Shown here in pieces: positions 1-12,762 of a stretch of 64,000 bases of DNA. This DNA is from Omphiscola glabra (taxonomy: Eukaryota; Mollusca; Gastropoda; Lymnaeidae). Below the pieces are notes generated by a model that searched no databases, was not told the DNA's origin, and was given only the letters and a program-made list of their open reading frames with translations. The stretch lies in NCBI GenBank assembly GCA_964017045.1, contig OZ024808.1, positions 4,915,284 to 4,979,283 on the forward strand, read 5' to 3'. A program made the position numbers and the translations under genes. The number at the start of each line of letters is the position of its first letter. The first letter of the stretch is position 1.

Positions 1-784
1 AATCCGTGCTTGTACAGGTAGCCAATGAAGTGAATGAAGTAGTGGTGTGACGTGATCACGTTTTTTTGCCTTTAAAACTAGCCTAGCAGCTGAGTTTTGA
101 GCCTTTTGTAGTTTTTCTAAGAAGTGTTTTGGTGAACCTGGCAGAAGAGAGTTGCAATAGTCAAGACGAGAGAGAACAAGAGCATAGACTAGGGTTTTTG
201 TTGCACTAGCTGTGAGGTAGTGGCGGATTGAGCTGATCTGACGGATGGCCGTGTATGCAGAGCGACAAATGTGGGATATATGATTATCAAGAGAAAAGTT
301 GTGAGACAGAAAATAACCAAGATTCCTAGTGGAGGATGTAAACTGTATGTCTGAGTTACCTACTTGAAATGATGTGGGGAGAGCTGATTTAGAGGATGAT
401 TTGCAATCGTGAATAAGAAGTGCTTCCGTTTTGTCATCGTTAAGTTTCAACTTGCTGAGTGTCATCCATAACGTGCCATCAGCAATGCTCTCCTGCAAAG
501 TCCGGACAGCGGAATCAACAAGAGAGTGATGGGTATGAATGTATAGCTGCGTGTCATCCGCGAATGACTGGCTCTCCACAGCATGCCTCTCTAGCAATAG
601 GAGCAGTGGCCTGGTATACATTGTAAATAGAACCGGGCCTAAAACGGACCCCTGTGGCACTCCATACACCAAGTCAGCACTGCCGGAGAGACAGCCAACG
701 ACAGTAACCGCCTGCGTTCTATTGGAGAGGTAGGACCTAAACCAAGCCAAAACTGAACCAGAAATGCCAAAGTAATTTTCAAGG
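1..784 (-). pseudogene. LINE reverse-transcriptase fragment (CR1/L2-like), 5'-truncated
   Basis: Read on the minus strand, one frame stays open from about 784 to the window edge. It encodes the C-terminal half of a non-LTR reverse transcriptase: a GVPQGSVLGPVLF motif near 674-636, the catalytic FADDTQL motif near 570-550, then the KLKLNDDKTE and SRLDYCNSLL segments and an HSLHWLPVQARI motif at the edge. These motifs are typical of CR1/L2/Rex-type LINEs. The 5' part is missing and the frame joins directly to Penelope-derived DNA at about 784, as expected for a 5'-truncated insertion. The 3' end lies outside the window. It is a different copy from the LINE at 973-12,884, though related to it. 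Confidence 0.85.
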
Positions 785-972
785 ATAAACCAAGTCCACA
801 ATTTTACTTCAAGTCACTTCCTTTTTATTCTTCTTTTTTCTTTACTTTGTTTCTCTCTGGTTATCTATTTTTTTAGGTAGGATTCATCTCTCTCTCTCTA
901 TATTATGTAAATTTGATTAATACTTATTTGTATGTCTTGTTGTACTGATGAAGGCATGTGCCGAAATGTCTA
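785..972 (+). mobile_element. Penelope-like element 3' region, left half
   Basis: This stretch matches, in opposite orientation, the non-coding 3' part of the Penelope-like elements at 29.4-29.65 kb and 49.3-49.5 kb: the end of the GIY-YIG reading frame, an AAGTCACTTCC tract, the pyrimidine-rich TTCTTTACTTTGTTTCT tract and the terminal CTGATGAAGGC...GCCGAAA motif. It stops just after that motif, where LINE sequence begins; the matching continuation lies at 12,885. No coding sequence remains. Confidence 0.75.
945..970 (+). ncRNA. Minimal hammerhead-ribozyme-like motif of Penelope end
   Basis: The sequence has the hammerhead core CTGATGA, a small GGC/GCC hairpin, then GAAA and TGTC. Minimal hammerhead motifs in the terminal repeats of Penelope-like elements are an established family feature. 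One extra A precedes the GGC stem, and no clear stem III is visible in the monomer, so cleavage activity is uncertain. Confidence 0.5.
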
Positions 973-1450
973 CTTCCGGTTCACGAGCGCTTGGCAGGCA
1001 GCTGTGTAATCGCTCCACATTTTCTCATTTTCGGATTGTTTTTCTCAACTTTTATTCCTGGAATAATGGATATGTTTGTATCTGAAAGTCTCCCGGACGT
1101 ATGAATAGAATTTATTTCGAAAATAACTAGGAATTGGTGGACTTATTATAAGTTTTTCCATTCTATATTCGTGATTAATGTAAACAAAAACAGTCGATGT
1201 CATTAACAAACACTTCCGGTTCACAAGTCGATGTGCTGCACTGAAATATCTCCACATTTTTCTCCTTGTTTCTCTCATATTTTTATTCCTGGATACAGAA
1301 CGAAGTAGTCATCTCTTCAACTGCACTTCGCTGGTTATGAACACTTCCGTAAAACACTATTTAAACTGCTGTGTGGCGATCTTTTAGGCCACAATAGTGT
1401 ATGTATATTTCACATTGTTTTGCTAGACTTGGGAAATTAACTTGAAAGAT
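973..1450 (+). promoter_or_regulatory. LINE 5' leader with duplicated ACTTCCGGTTCAC blocks
   Basis: No reading frame is supported here. The block ACTTCCGGTTCAC occurs at 972-984 and again at 1,212-1,224, each followed by related text (CTCCACATTTT, then TTTTATTCCTGGA), so a segment of about 240 bp is imperfectly duplicated. A partial ACTTCCG recurs at 1,343. ACTTCCGG is the reverse complement of the ETS-family consensus. A tandem 5' promoter monomer is an inference. Confidence 0.35.
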
Positions 1451-1690
1451 ATGCCCCGCCTTCAATATTCATCTACTATCCTGCGTCGTCTGTGTACCCC
1501 TGATGGCTATCTCCTTAGTGATGAAGTTCTTTCACGATGTCGATCATTATGTTTAATAAAAAAGAAAACTGCAAGAGGTTTTCGTGGGGGAAGAAGGAGG
1601 ATGAGATCTCGACATTCAGATCCCACGACAATAGTGCGTCAAAGAACTGGTGATGTTACGCTCATTTATGCGCAGTCATCTGTAAAGACA
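1451..1690 (+). pseudogene. N-terminal piece of the LINE reading frame
   Basis: An ATG at 1,451 opens a frame for about 80 residues beginning MPRLQYSS. It continues with SDEVLSRCRSLCLIKKKT and a basic RGFRGGRRRMRSRHS stretch. The Y-S-x-x-x-L-x-x-L opening plus an RGGRR tract is the usual lead-in to the endonuclease domain in CR1/L2/Rex-type LINEs. The frame runs into the first unit of the 22-bp array at about 1,674 and then stops at TAA (1,727-1,729). The same codon phase resumes at 7,703 on the far side, so the two pieces were once one frame. It is now cut off from the rest of the protein. Confidence 0.65.
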
Positions 1691-4600
1691 TCATTGATCA
1701 TCTGTGAAGACATCATGGATCATCTGTAAAGACATCATGGATCATCTGTGAAGACATCATGGATCATCTGTGAAGACATCATGGATCATCTGTAAAGACA
1801 TCATTGATCATCTGTAAAGACATCTTTGATCATCTGTAAAGACATCTTTGATCATCTGTAAAGACATCTTTGATCATCTGTAAAGACATCTTTGATCATC
1901 TGTAAAGACATCGTTGATCATCTGTAAAGACATCATGGATCATCTGTAAAGACATCGTTGATCATCTGTAAAGACATCATTGATCATCTGTAAAGACATC
2001 GTTGATCATCTGTAAAGACATCGTTGATCATCTGTAAAGACATCGTTGATCATCTGTAAAGACATCATTGATCATCTGTAAAGACATCTTTGATCATTTG
2101 TAAAGACATCATTGATCATCTGTAAAGACATCTTTGATCATCTGTAAAGACATCTTTGATCATCTGTAAAGACATCGTTGATCATCTGTAAAGACATCGT
2201 TGATCATCTGTAAAGACATCATTGATCATCTGTAAAGACATCATTAATCATCTGTAAAGACATCATTGATCATCTGTAAAGACATCATGGATCATCTGTA
2301 AAGACATCATGGATCATCTGTGAAGACATCATGGATCATCTGTAAAGACATCATGGATCATCTGTAAAGACATCATTGATCATCTGTAAAGACATCATTG
2401 ATCATCTGTAAAGACATCATGGATCATCTGTGAAGACATCATGGATCATCTGTAAAGACACCATTGATCATCTGTAAAGACATCATGGATCATCTGTGAA
2501 GACATCATGGATCATCTGTGAAGACATCATGGATCATCTGTAAAGACATCATTGATCATCTGTAAAGACATCATTGATCATTCGTAAAGACATCATTGAT
2601 CATCTGTAAAGACATCATGGATCATCGGTAAAGACATCATGGATCATCTGTGAAGACATCATGGATCATCTGTAAAGACATCATTGATCATCTGTAAAGA
2701 CATCATTGGTCATCTGTAAAGACATCATTGATCATATGTAAAGATATCATTGGTCATCTGTAAAGACATCATGGATCATCTGTAAAGACATCATGGATCA
2801 TCTGTAAAGACATCATTGATCATCTGTAAAGACATCATTGGTCATCCGTAAAGACATCATGGATCATCTGTAAAGACATCATTGATCATCTGTAAAGACA
2901 TCATGGATCATCTGTAAAGACATCATGGATCATCTGTAAAGACATCATTGGTCATCTGTAAAGACATCATGGATCATCTGTAAAGACATCATGGATCATC
3001 TGTAAAGACATCATTGATCATCTGTAAAGACATCATGGATCATCTGTAAAGACATCATTGGTCATCTGTAAAGACATCATTTATCATCTGTAAAGACATC
3101 ATTGATCATCTGTAAAGACATCATTGATCATCTGTAAAGACATCATTGATCATCTGTAAAGACATCATGGATCATCTGTAAAGACATCATTGGTCATCTG
3201 TAAAGACATCATGGATCATCTGTAAAGACATCATGGATCATCTGTAAAGACATCATTGATCATCTGTAAAGACATCATGGATCATCTGTAAAGACATCAT
3301 TGGTCATCTGTAAAGACATCATGGATCATCTGTAAAGACATCATGGATCATCTGTAAAGACATCATTGATCATCTGTAAAGACATCATGGATCATCTGTA
3401 AAGACATCATTGATCATCCGTAAAGACATCATTGGTCATCTGTAAAGACATCATGGATCATCTGTAAAGACATCATGGATCATCTGTAAAGACATCATTG
3501 ATCATCTGTAAAGACATCATGGATCATCTGTAAAGACATCATTGATCATCTGTAAAGACATCATTGATCATCTGTAAAGACATCATTGATCATCTGTAAA
3601 GACATCATTGATCATCTGTAAAGACATCATGGATCATCTGTAAAGACATCATTGGTCATCTGTAAAGACATCATGGATCATCTGTAAAGACATCATGGAT
3701 CATCTGTAAAGACATCATTGATCATCTGTAAAGACATCATGGATCATCTGTAAAGACATCATGGATCATCTGTAAAGACATCATTGATCATCTGTAAAGA
3801 CATCATGGATCATCTGTAAAGACATCATTGATCATCTGTAAAGACATCATGGATCATCTGTAAAGACATCATTGATCATCTGTAAAGACATCATTGATCA
3901 TCTGTAAAGACATCATTGATCATCTGTAAAGACATCATTGGTCATCCGTAAAGACATCATGGATCATCTGTAAAGACATCATTGATCATCTGTAAAGACA
4001 TCATGGATCATCTGTAAAGACATCATGGATCATCTGTAAAGACATCATTGGTCATCTGTAAAGACATCATGGATCATCTGTAAAGACATCATGGATCATC
4101 TGTAAAGACATCATTGATCATCTGTAAAGACATCATGGATCATCTGTAAAGACATCATTGGTCATCTGTAAAGACATCATTTATCATCTGTAAAGACATC
4201 ATTGATCATCTGTAAAGACATCATTGATCATCTGTAAAGACATCATTGATCATCTGTAAAGACATCATGGATCATCTGTAAAGACATCATTGGTCATCTG
4301 TAAAGACATCATGGATCATCTGTAAAGACATCATGGATCATCTGTAAAGACATCATTGATCATCTGTAAAGACATCATGGATCATCTGTAAAGACATCAT
4401 TGGTCATCTGTAAAGACATCATGGATCATCTGTAAAGACATCATGGATCATCTGTAAAGACATCATTGATCATCTGTAAAGACATCATGGATCATCTGTA
4501 AAGACATCATTGATCATCCGTAAAGACATCATTGGTCATCTGTAAAGACATCATGGATCATCTGTAAAGACATCATGGATCATCTGTAAAGACATCATTG

Positions 4601-7600
4601 ATCATCTGTAAAGACATCATGGATCATCTGTAAAGACATCATTGATCATCTGTAAAGACATCATTGATCATCTGTAAAGACATCATTGATCATCTGTAAA
4701 GACATCATTGATCATCTGTAAAGACATCATGGATCATCTGTAAAGACATCATTGGTCATCTGTAAAGACATCATGGATCATCTGTAAAGACATCATGGAT
4801 CATCTGTAAAGACATCATTGATCATCTGTAAAGACATCATGGATCATCTGTAAAGACATCATGGATCATCTGTAAAGACATCATTGATCATCTGTAAAGA
4901 CATCATGGATCATCTGTAAAGACATCATTGATCATCCGTAAAGACATCATTGGTCATCTGTAAAGACATCATGGATCATCTGTAAAGACATCATGGATAA
5001 TCTGTAAAGACATCATTGATCATCTGTAAAGACATCATGGATCATCTGTAAAGACATCATTGATCATCTGTAAAGACATCATTGATCATCTGTAAAGACA
5101 TCATTGATCATCTGTAAAGACATCATTGGTCATCTGTAAATACATCATGGATCATCTGTAAAGACATCATGGATCATCTGTAAAGACATCATTGATCATC
5201 TGTAAAGACATCATGGATCATCTGTAAAGACATCATTGATCATCTGTAAAGACATCATTGATCATCTGTAAAGACATCATGGATCATCTGTAAAGACATC
5301 ATGGATCATCTGTAAAGACATCATGGATCATCTGTAAAGACATCATTGATCATCTGTAAAGACATCATTGATCATCTGTAAAGACATCATGGATCATCTG
5401 TGAAGACATCATGGATCATCTGTAAAGACATCATTGATCATCTGTAAAGACATCATGGATCATCTGTGAAGACATCATGGATCATCTGTAAAGACATCAT
5501 GGATCATCTGTGAAGACATCATGGATCATCTGTAAAGACATCATGGATCATCTGTAAAGACATCATTGATCATCTGTAAAGACATCATTGATCATCTGTA
5601 AAGACATCATGGATCATCTGTGAAGACATCATTGATCATCTGTAAAGACATCATTGATCATCTGTAAAGACATCATGGATCATCTGTAAAGACATCATGG
5701 ATCATCTGTAAAGACATCATTGATCATCTGTAAAGACATCATTGATCATCCGTAAAGACATCATTGATCATCCGTAAAGACATCATGGATCATCTGTAAA
5801 GACATCATTGATCATCTGTAAAGACATCATTGATCATCTGTAAAGACATCATTGATCATCCGTAAAGACATCATTGATCATCTGTAAAGACATCATTGAT
5901 CATCTGTAAAGAAATCATTGATCATCCGTAAAGACATCATTGGTCATCTGTAAAGAAATCATTGATCATCTGTAAAGACATCATTGATCATCCCGTGAAG
6001 ACATCATTGATCATTTGTAAAGACATCATTGATCATCTGTAAAGACATCATTGATCATTCGTAAAGACATCATTGATCATCTGTAAAGACATCATTGATC
6101 ATCCGTAAAGACATCATTGATCATCTGTAAAGACATCATTGATCATCTGTAAAGACATCATTGATCATCTGTAAAGACATCATTGGTCATCCTTAAAGAC
6201 ATCGTTGATCATCCGTAAAGACATCATTGATCATCTGTAAAGACATCATTGATCATCTGTAAAGACATCGTTGATCATCTGTAAAGACATCATGGATCAT
6301 CTGTAAAGACATCATTGATCATCCGTAAAGACATCATTGATCATCTGTAAAGACATCATGGATCATCTGTAAAGACATCATTGATCATCTGTAAAGACAT
6401 CATGGATCATCTGTAAAGACATCGTTGATCATCTGTAAAGACATCGTTGATCATCCGTAAAGACATCATTGATCATCTGTAAAGACATCATTGATCATCT
6501 GTAAAGACATCGTTGATCATCTGTAAAGACATCATGGATCATCTGTAAAGACATCATGGATCATCTGTAAAGACATCATTGATCATCCGTAAAGACATCA
6601 TTGGTCATCTGTAAAGACATCATGGATCATCTGTAAAGACATCGTTGATCATCTGTAAAGACATCATGTATCATCTGTAAAGACATCATTGATCATCTGT
6701 AAAGACATCATTGATCATCTGTAAAGACATCATTGATCATCCGTAAAGACATCATGGATCATCTTTAAAGACATCATTGATCATCTGTAAAGACATCATT
6801 GATCATCTGTAAAGACATCATTGATCATCTGTAAAGACATCATTGATCATCTGTAAAGACATCATTGATCATCTGTAAAGACATCATTGATCATCTGTAA
6901 AGACATCATTGATCATCTGTAAAGACATCATTGATCATCTTTAAAGACATCATTGATCATCTGTAAAGACATCATTGATCATCTGTAAAGACATCATTGA
7001 TCATCTGTAAAGACATCATTGATCATCCCGTGAAGACATCATTGATCATCTGTAAAGACATCATTGATCATCTGTAGAGACATCATTGATCATCTGTAAA
7101 GACATCATTGATCATCTGTAAAGACATCATTGATCATCTGTAAAGACATCATTGATCATCTGTAAAGACATCATTGATCATCTGTAAAGACATCATTGAT
7201 CATCCGTAAAGACATCATGGATCATCCGTAAAGACATCATTGATCATCTGTAAAGACATCATGGATCATCTGTAAAGACATCATTGATCATCTGTAAAGA
7301 CATCATTGATCATCTGTAAAGACATCATTGATCATCTGTAAAGACATCATTGATCATCTGTAAAGACATCATTGATCATCTTTAAAGACATCATTGATCA
7401 TCTGTAAAGACATCATTGATCATCTGTAAAGACATCATTGATCATCTGTAAAGACATCATTGATCATCCCGTGAAGACATCATTGATCATCTGTAAAGAC
7501 ATCATTGATCATCTGTAAAGACATCATTGATCATCTGTAAAGACATCATTGATCATCTGTAAAGACATCATTGATCATCTGTAAAGACATCATTGATCAT

Positions 7601-7714
7601 CTGTAAAGACATCATGGATCATCTGTAAAGACATCATTGATCATCTGTAAAGACATCATTGGTCATCTGTAAAGACATCATTGATCATCCGTAAAGACAT
7701 CATTGATCATCAAT
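1674..7714. repeat. 22-bp satellite, about 274 copies, inside LINE
   Basis: Units follow the pattern ATCATCTGTAAAGACATCAT plus TG or GG. Variants (TTG, TGG, GTTG, CCGT, GTGAAG) are interspersed. A 23-bp variant with CCCGTGAAG occurs near 5,992, 7,026 and 7,467. There is a five-unit (110 bp) sub-periodicity around 3.19-3.4 kb, and a 1,040-bp block at 2,796-3,835 that reappears at 3,896-4,935 (offset 1,100 bp, 50 units). The array starts and ends inside LINE coding sequence in the same codon phase. Confidence 0.97.
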
Positions 7715-9138
7715 GACATTTTCACTGAGAAAAAAACAACAAAAACTCAAACTCATGATTTCACACCGCCTCGACGGGGCGTGAAGAGATCAAATCTAAT
7801 TGATGTTGACTGCCAGCCTGTTGTGAAGCCACAATCACATAATTTCGGGGTACTGTATTTTAACTCCCAGTCATGCAGGAATAAGACATTTGAGGTGTGC
7901 GATCTTGTTTTAGAGAGCAAGGCTGACCTTGTATTCATTACCGAGACGTGGTTTAAACATGTTGGAGACGAGGTCAAGCAGCAAGAAATTACACCTCCGG
8001 ACTACCTCCTTCACTCTTGCCCAAGGCAATCGCACAGTGGCGGTGGTATTGCTGTCCTTTATAGGAGCTCCTTAAAGAATGGTGTGGCGTTTTCAAAATC
8101 GGACGAGTTTGTTTCATTTGAGATGTGCAAGATGCAACTTAACTATGGTGAACAAGCGATAACGTTTCTATGCATATACAGGCCACCTCCTATACAGGCC
8201 ACCTCATATACAGGCCACCTCATATACAGGCCACCTCATATACAGGCCAACTCATATACAGGCCACCTCCTATACAGGCCACCTGATATACAAGCCACCT
8301 CATATACAGGCCACCTCATATACAGGCCACCTCCTAATAAGCGAAATAAGTTGAAGATCTGTCAGTTTACTGCTGACTTTCTTCGGCTTCTGGAAACGTA
8401 CGCCTCCACCAACAACAACGTCATCATAATCGGCGACACAAACTGTCATTTCGATTCCACCACCGACAGCTATGTCAAGACCTTAAAATCAGCTCTTGAC
8501 ACACACGGAATGACTCAGCTTGTCAGTGTCCCGACACAAAAGCGGGGTCACATCCTAGATTGGCTGGTTGTCAAAGAGGATCGTGCAGCTATGATCTGCA
8601 ACCTCATAATTGAGGACACACTGATCTCTGATCATTTCCCAGTAACCTTTGACTTTGATTTAAGGAAGCCAGGGCGCCTTCTGCGCACAATCACATCCCG
8701 TGACCTCCGAAGGATAGATCGGGCGGCCTTTAGATGTGACGTCGCCGCCCTCAAGTATAGCGAAGATGATCCTGCAACAGACTACAACAGTGGCCTCAGA
8801 GTTATTTTAGACAAACATGCACCTCTGTCTACACGGCGCGTTACGGACCGCCCTTCTGCCCCATGGCTCACACCAGAAATAAAGGACGCGAAGCAGCAAC
8901 AGCGACGTGCAGAACGCAAGTGGCGGAAGTCTGGCTTGACTGTGCACAGACAAATCTTTGTTGAAAACAAGGAGCGCACTAAGCAGATGGTCCTTGCAGC
9001 TAGGACTGAATATGTCAGTCACCGGATTGTAGATTGCAGTTCAAATAGGAATTTATTTCGCATTGTCGGTCAACTGACCGGTAAACAACAGAAGGACACA
9101 TCTGTGCCAAACAATATTGCTTTGGCCGAGTTACCAGA
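7703..9138 (+). pseudogene. LINE endonuclease domain and linker
   Basis: The open frame leaves the 22-bp array and encodes an exonuclease-endonuclease-phosphatase domain. Visible catalytic-type motifs are FNSQS (about residue 53), FITETWF (about 78-84), IIIGDTN and the terminal SDHFPV. This nuclease nicks target DNA for LINE insertion. A tandem expansion sits between CIYRPP and NKRNKLK. After the domain comes the usual linker to reverse transcriptase, with APWLTPEIKDAK and a basic RRAERKWRK segment, ending at the start of the 66-bp array. There is no proper ATG at the beginning, because the frame opens inside the satellite. Without the two arrays the domain would have normal length. Upstream and downstream pieces are at 1,451 and 11,148. 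Confidence 0.85.
8176..8335. repeat. 16-bp array inside the endonuclease domain, about 10 copies
   Basis: ACAGGCCACCTCATAT and close variants repeat through the YRPP segment of the endonuclease. Nine extra 16-bp units add 144 bp, exactly 48 codons, so the frame survives. The protein shows a 16-residue repeat alternating IYRPP, IQATSYTGHL and similar readings of the same unit in three frames. Confidence 0.9.
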
Positions 9139-11150
9139 CGCTCTAAATGAGTTCTTTGTTACGAAAGTTAAGAAGATCAGGGCGAGATTTGACATTTGCA
9201 CAGATGCTCTAAATGAGTTCTTTGTTACGAAAGTTAAGAAGATCAGGGCGAGACTTGACATTTGCACAGATGCTCTAAATGAGTTCTTTGTTACGAAAGT
9301 TAAGAAGATCAGGGCGAGACTTGACATTTGCACAGATGCTCTAAATGAGTTCTTTGTTACGAAAGTTAAGAAGATCAGGGTGAGACTTGACATTTGCACA
9401 GACGCTCTAAATGAGTTCTTTGTTACGAAAGTTAAGAAGATCAGGGCGAGACTTGACATTTGCACAGATGCTCTAAATGAGTTCTTTGTTACGAAAGTTA
9501 AGAAGATCAGGGCGAGACTTGACATTTGCACAGATGCTCTAAATGAGTTCTTTGTTACGAAAGTTATGAAGATCAGGGCGAGACTTGACATTTGCACAGA
9601 TGCTCTAAATGAGTTCTTTGTTATTAAAGTTAAGACGATCAGGGTGAGACTTGACATTTGCACAGATGCTCTAAATGAGTTCTTTGTTACGAAAGTTAAG
9701 ACGATCAGGGCGAGACTTGACATTTGCACAGATGCTCTAAATGAGTTCTTTGTTACGAAAGTTAAGAAGATCAGGGCGAGACTTGACATTTGCACAGATG
9801 CTCTAAATGAGTTCTTTGTTACGAAAGTTAAGAAGATCAGGGTGAGACTTGACATTTGCACAGACGCTCTAAATGAGTTCTTTGTTACGAAAGTTAAGAA
9901 GATCAGGGCGAGACTTGACATTTGCACAGATGCTCTAAATGAGTTCTTTGTTACGAAAGTTAAGAAGATCAGGGCGAGACTTGACATTTGCACAGATGCT
10001 CTAAATGAGTTCTTTGTTACGAAAGTTAAGAAGATAAGGGCGAGACTTGACATTTGCACAGATGCTCTAAATGAGTTCTTTGTTACGAAAGTTAAGACGA
10101 TCAGGGTGAGTCTTGACATTTGCACAGATGCTCTAAATGAGTTCTTTGTTACGAAAGTTAAGACGATCAGGGCGAGACTTGACATTTGCACAGATGCTCT
10201 AAATGAGTTCTTTGTTACGAAAGTTAAGAAGATCAGGGTGAGACTTGACATTTGCACAGATGCTCTAAATGAGTTCTTTGTTATTAAAGTTAAGAAGATC
10301 AGGGTGAGACTTGACATTTGCACAGACGCTCTAAATGAGTTCTTTGTTACGAAAGTTAAGAAGATCAGGGCGAGACTTGACATTTGCACAGATGCTCTAA
10401 ATGAGTTCTTTGTTACGAAAGTTAAGAAGATCAGGGTGAGACTTGACATTTGCACAGATGCTCTAAATGAGTTCTTTGTTACGAAAGTTAAGAAGATCAG
10501 GGTGAGACTTGACATTTGCACATATGCTCTAAATGAGTTCTTTGTTACGAAAGTTAAGAAGATCAGGGTGAGACTTGACATTTGCACAGATGCTCTAAAT
10601 GTGTTCTTTGTTATTAAAGTTAAGAAGATCAGGGTGAGACTTGACATTTGCACAGACGCTCTAAATGAGTTCTTTGTTACGAAAGTTAAGAAGATCAGGG
10701 CGAGACTTGACATTTGCACAGATGCTCTAAATGAGTTCTTTGTTACGAAAGTTAAGAAGATCAGGGTGAGACTTGACATTTGCACAGATGCTCTAAATGA
10801 GTTCTTTGTTACGAAAGTTAAGAAGATCAGGGTGAGACTTGACATTTGCACATATGCTCTAAATGAGTTCTTTGTTACGAAAGTTAAGAAGATCAGGGTG
10901 AGACTTGACATTTTGCACAGATGCTCTAAATGAGTTCTTTGTTACGAAAGTTAAGAAGATCAGGACGAGACTTGACATTTGCACAGATGCTCTAAATGAG
11001 TTCTTTGTTACGAAAGTTAAGAAGATCAGGGCGAGACTTGACATTTGCACAGATGCTCTAAATGAGTTCTTTGTTACGAAAGTTAAGAAGATCAGGGGCG
11101 AGACTTGACAAGAAGATCAGGGTGAGACTTGACATTTGCACAGATGCTCC
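9139..11150. repeat. 66-bp (22-codon) array between endonuclease and RT, about 30 copies
   Basis: The unit encodes DALNEFFVTKVKKIR followed by seven more residues; 66 is a multiple of three, so both strands stay open. Variants (A/V in the IRxRLD position, T/I before K, D/Y at the start) recur in blocks, suggesting duplication of several units at a time. A one-base insertion at 10,911-10,914 (four T for three) and another at 11,095-11,098 (four G for three) shift the frame twice. The last unit is shortened. Confidence 0.95.
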
Positions 11151-12762
11151 CGAATTCTTGCCGTTTAATGGCACTCCTATGAGCGAATTTTTGGAGGTCA
11201 CTGAATCGCATGTGAAGAAAATCCTGGTTGACTCCCCAAGAAAGTCATGTTTGCTTGACCCTCTTCCGGCAGGTCTGTTGTATGAATGTTTAGACGAAAT
11301 TGTCCCTATCATTACTAATATCGTAAATCAGTCTTTGAAAACTGGTTTTGTTCCATCCTCTTTTAAGGAGGCGGTTGTAACTCCACTGCCAAAGAAAGCA
11401 AATCTCGACCCTAATCTGTTGGAAAATTATCGCCCCGTCTCTAATCTACCATTTTTATCAAAGACTTTAGAGAGGGTCGTTCTTCGACAGCTCCTGGATC
11501 ACCTCACTCGGTGTGACTTGTTTGAGCCTTTTCAGTCAGCATACAGAACGCATCACTCTACTGAGACAGCCCTGTTGCGCGTCGTAAATTACCTTCTATC
11601 GTCTTGTGGTGAGGGCCAGGTATCCCTTTTGTCGTTACTGGATCTATCGGCAGCGTTCGATACGCTTGACCACGGCATACTTCTCCAACGTCTGCAATAT
11701 ACGTTCGGTTTCACCGATACTGTCCTGAGATGGTTCCGCTCATATCTGACAAATCGGGTCCAATCAGTTATCACAAACGGCTTGACCTCCAAGAAATCCA
11801 TTATTGAATTCGGAGTACCCCAAGGCTCGGTCTTAGGCCCGGTGCTTTTCACTATGTACGTTCAGCCCCTGGGTGCAGGGATCAAGCAGTTTGACATGGT
11901 ATATCACATGTTCGCGGATGATACCCAACTTCAGAAATCCGTGATCCCCTCTCAGCTCCCTCAGCTTCTAAATATGACACAGAAGACAGTGGAGTCAGTT
12001 AAGCACTGGATGACAATAAACAAGCTCAAATTGAATGATGAAAAGACTGAGGTGATCCCCATTGCTACCACTCAAAAATTAAAATCTTTAAAAGATACAC
12101 CATCCTTTACTCTCTCAGGCGTGCATATTGAGTTTGCTCAAACAGGGCGAAACCTGGGTGTCTACTTAGACAGAACACTAACTATGGAAAATCACATTAA
12201 CATGATTTGCAAGGCGATTTTTCTAGAGCTGCGCAGAATTAGTCATATCAGACCCTTCTTAACGTTGGATGCATCAAAGAGGCTGATGTCTGCATTCGTG
12301 CTATCACGCATGGACTACTGCATTGCTCTCATGGTGGGTCTTCCAGCTACGCTCCTTGATAAAATTCAAAAAGCACAGAATAATGCGGCTCGAATTGTTC
12401 TTCGTAAACGCAAATTCGACCATGCTAAAACTCTTCTGATAGATTTGCATTGGCTGCCGGTCCACGCTCGTATAGAGTACAAAATCGCAACTTTGTGCTA
12501 CCGCTGCTTGCATGACCTGGCGCCGTCCTATCTCCAAGCGCTCATGACGCCTTATGTACCCACTAGACAACTCCGCTCATCCGATAGTGGCAAACTCTCG
12601 ATACCGCGTGTTCGCCTTGAAACTTACGGAAAGCGCACGTTCGCATTTGCTGGCCCAACCATTTGGAACACCCTTCCTGATGCTCTCAAAAACAGCCAGA
12701 CGCTGGAGTCCTTCAAAACAAATTTAAAAACTCATCTATTTCGCAAACACCTGCTGGAATGA
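11148..12762 (+). pseudogene. LINE reverse transcriptase
   Basis: The frame after the array encodes a complete non-LTR reverse transcriptase of about 530 residues. Readable landmarks are ENYRPVSNLPFLSKTLERV, FQSAYRTHHSTETAL, the catalytic LLDLSAAFDTLDH (motif A), GVPQGSVLGPVLF (motif B) and FADDTQL (motif C), then KLKLNDEKTE, SRMDYC, LHWLPVHARIEYK and a C-terminal IWNTLPDALKNSQ...LKTHLFRKH. All catalytic aspartates are present and no stop interrupts this part, so it is recent or recently active. It is severed from the endonuclease by the two +1 frameshifts in the 66-bp array. It would copy the LINE RNA by target-primed reverse transcription. Confidence 0.92.

Noticed and set aside
1674..7714. 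CRISPR-like array
   Set aside because: There are no variable spacers between repeats; this is a head-to-tail 22-bp satellite in a eukaryotic genome.
9070..10911. 613-codon minus-strand frame opposite the LINE
   Set aside because: It is the antisense reading of the 66-bp in-frame array.
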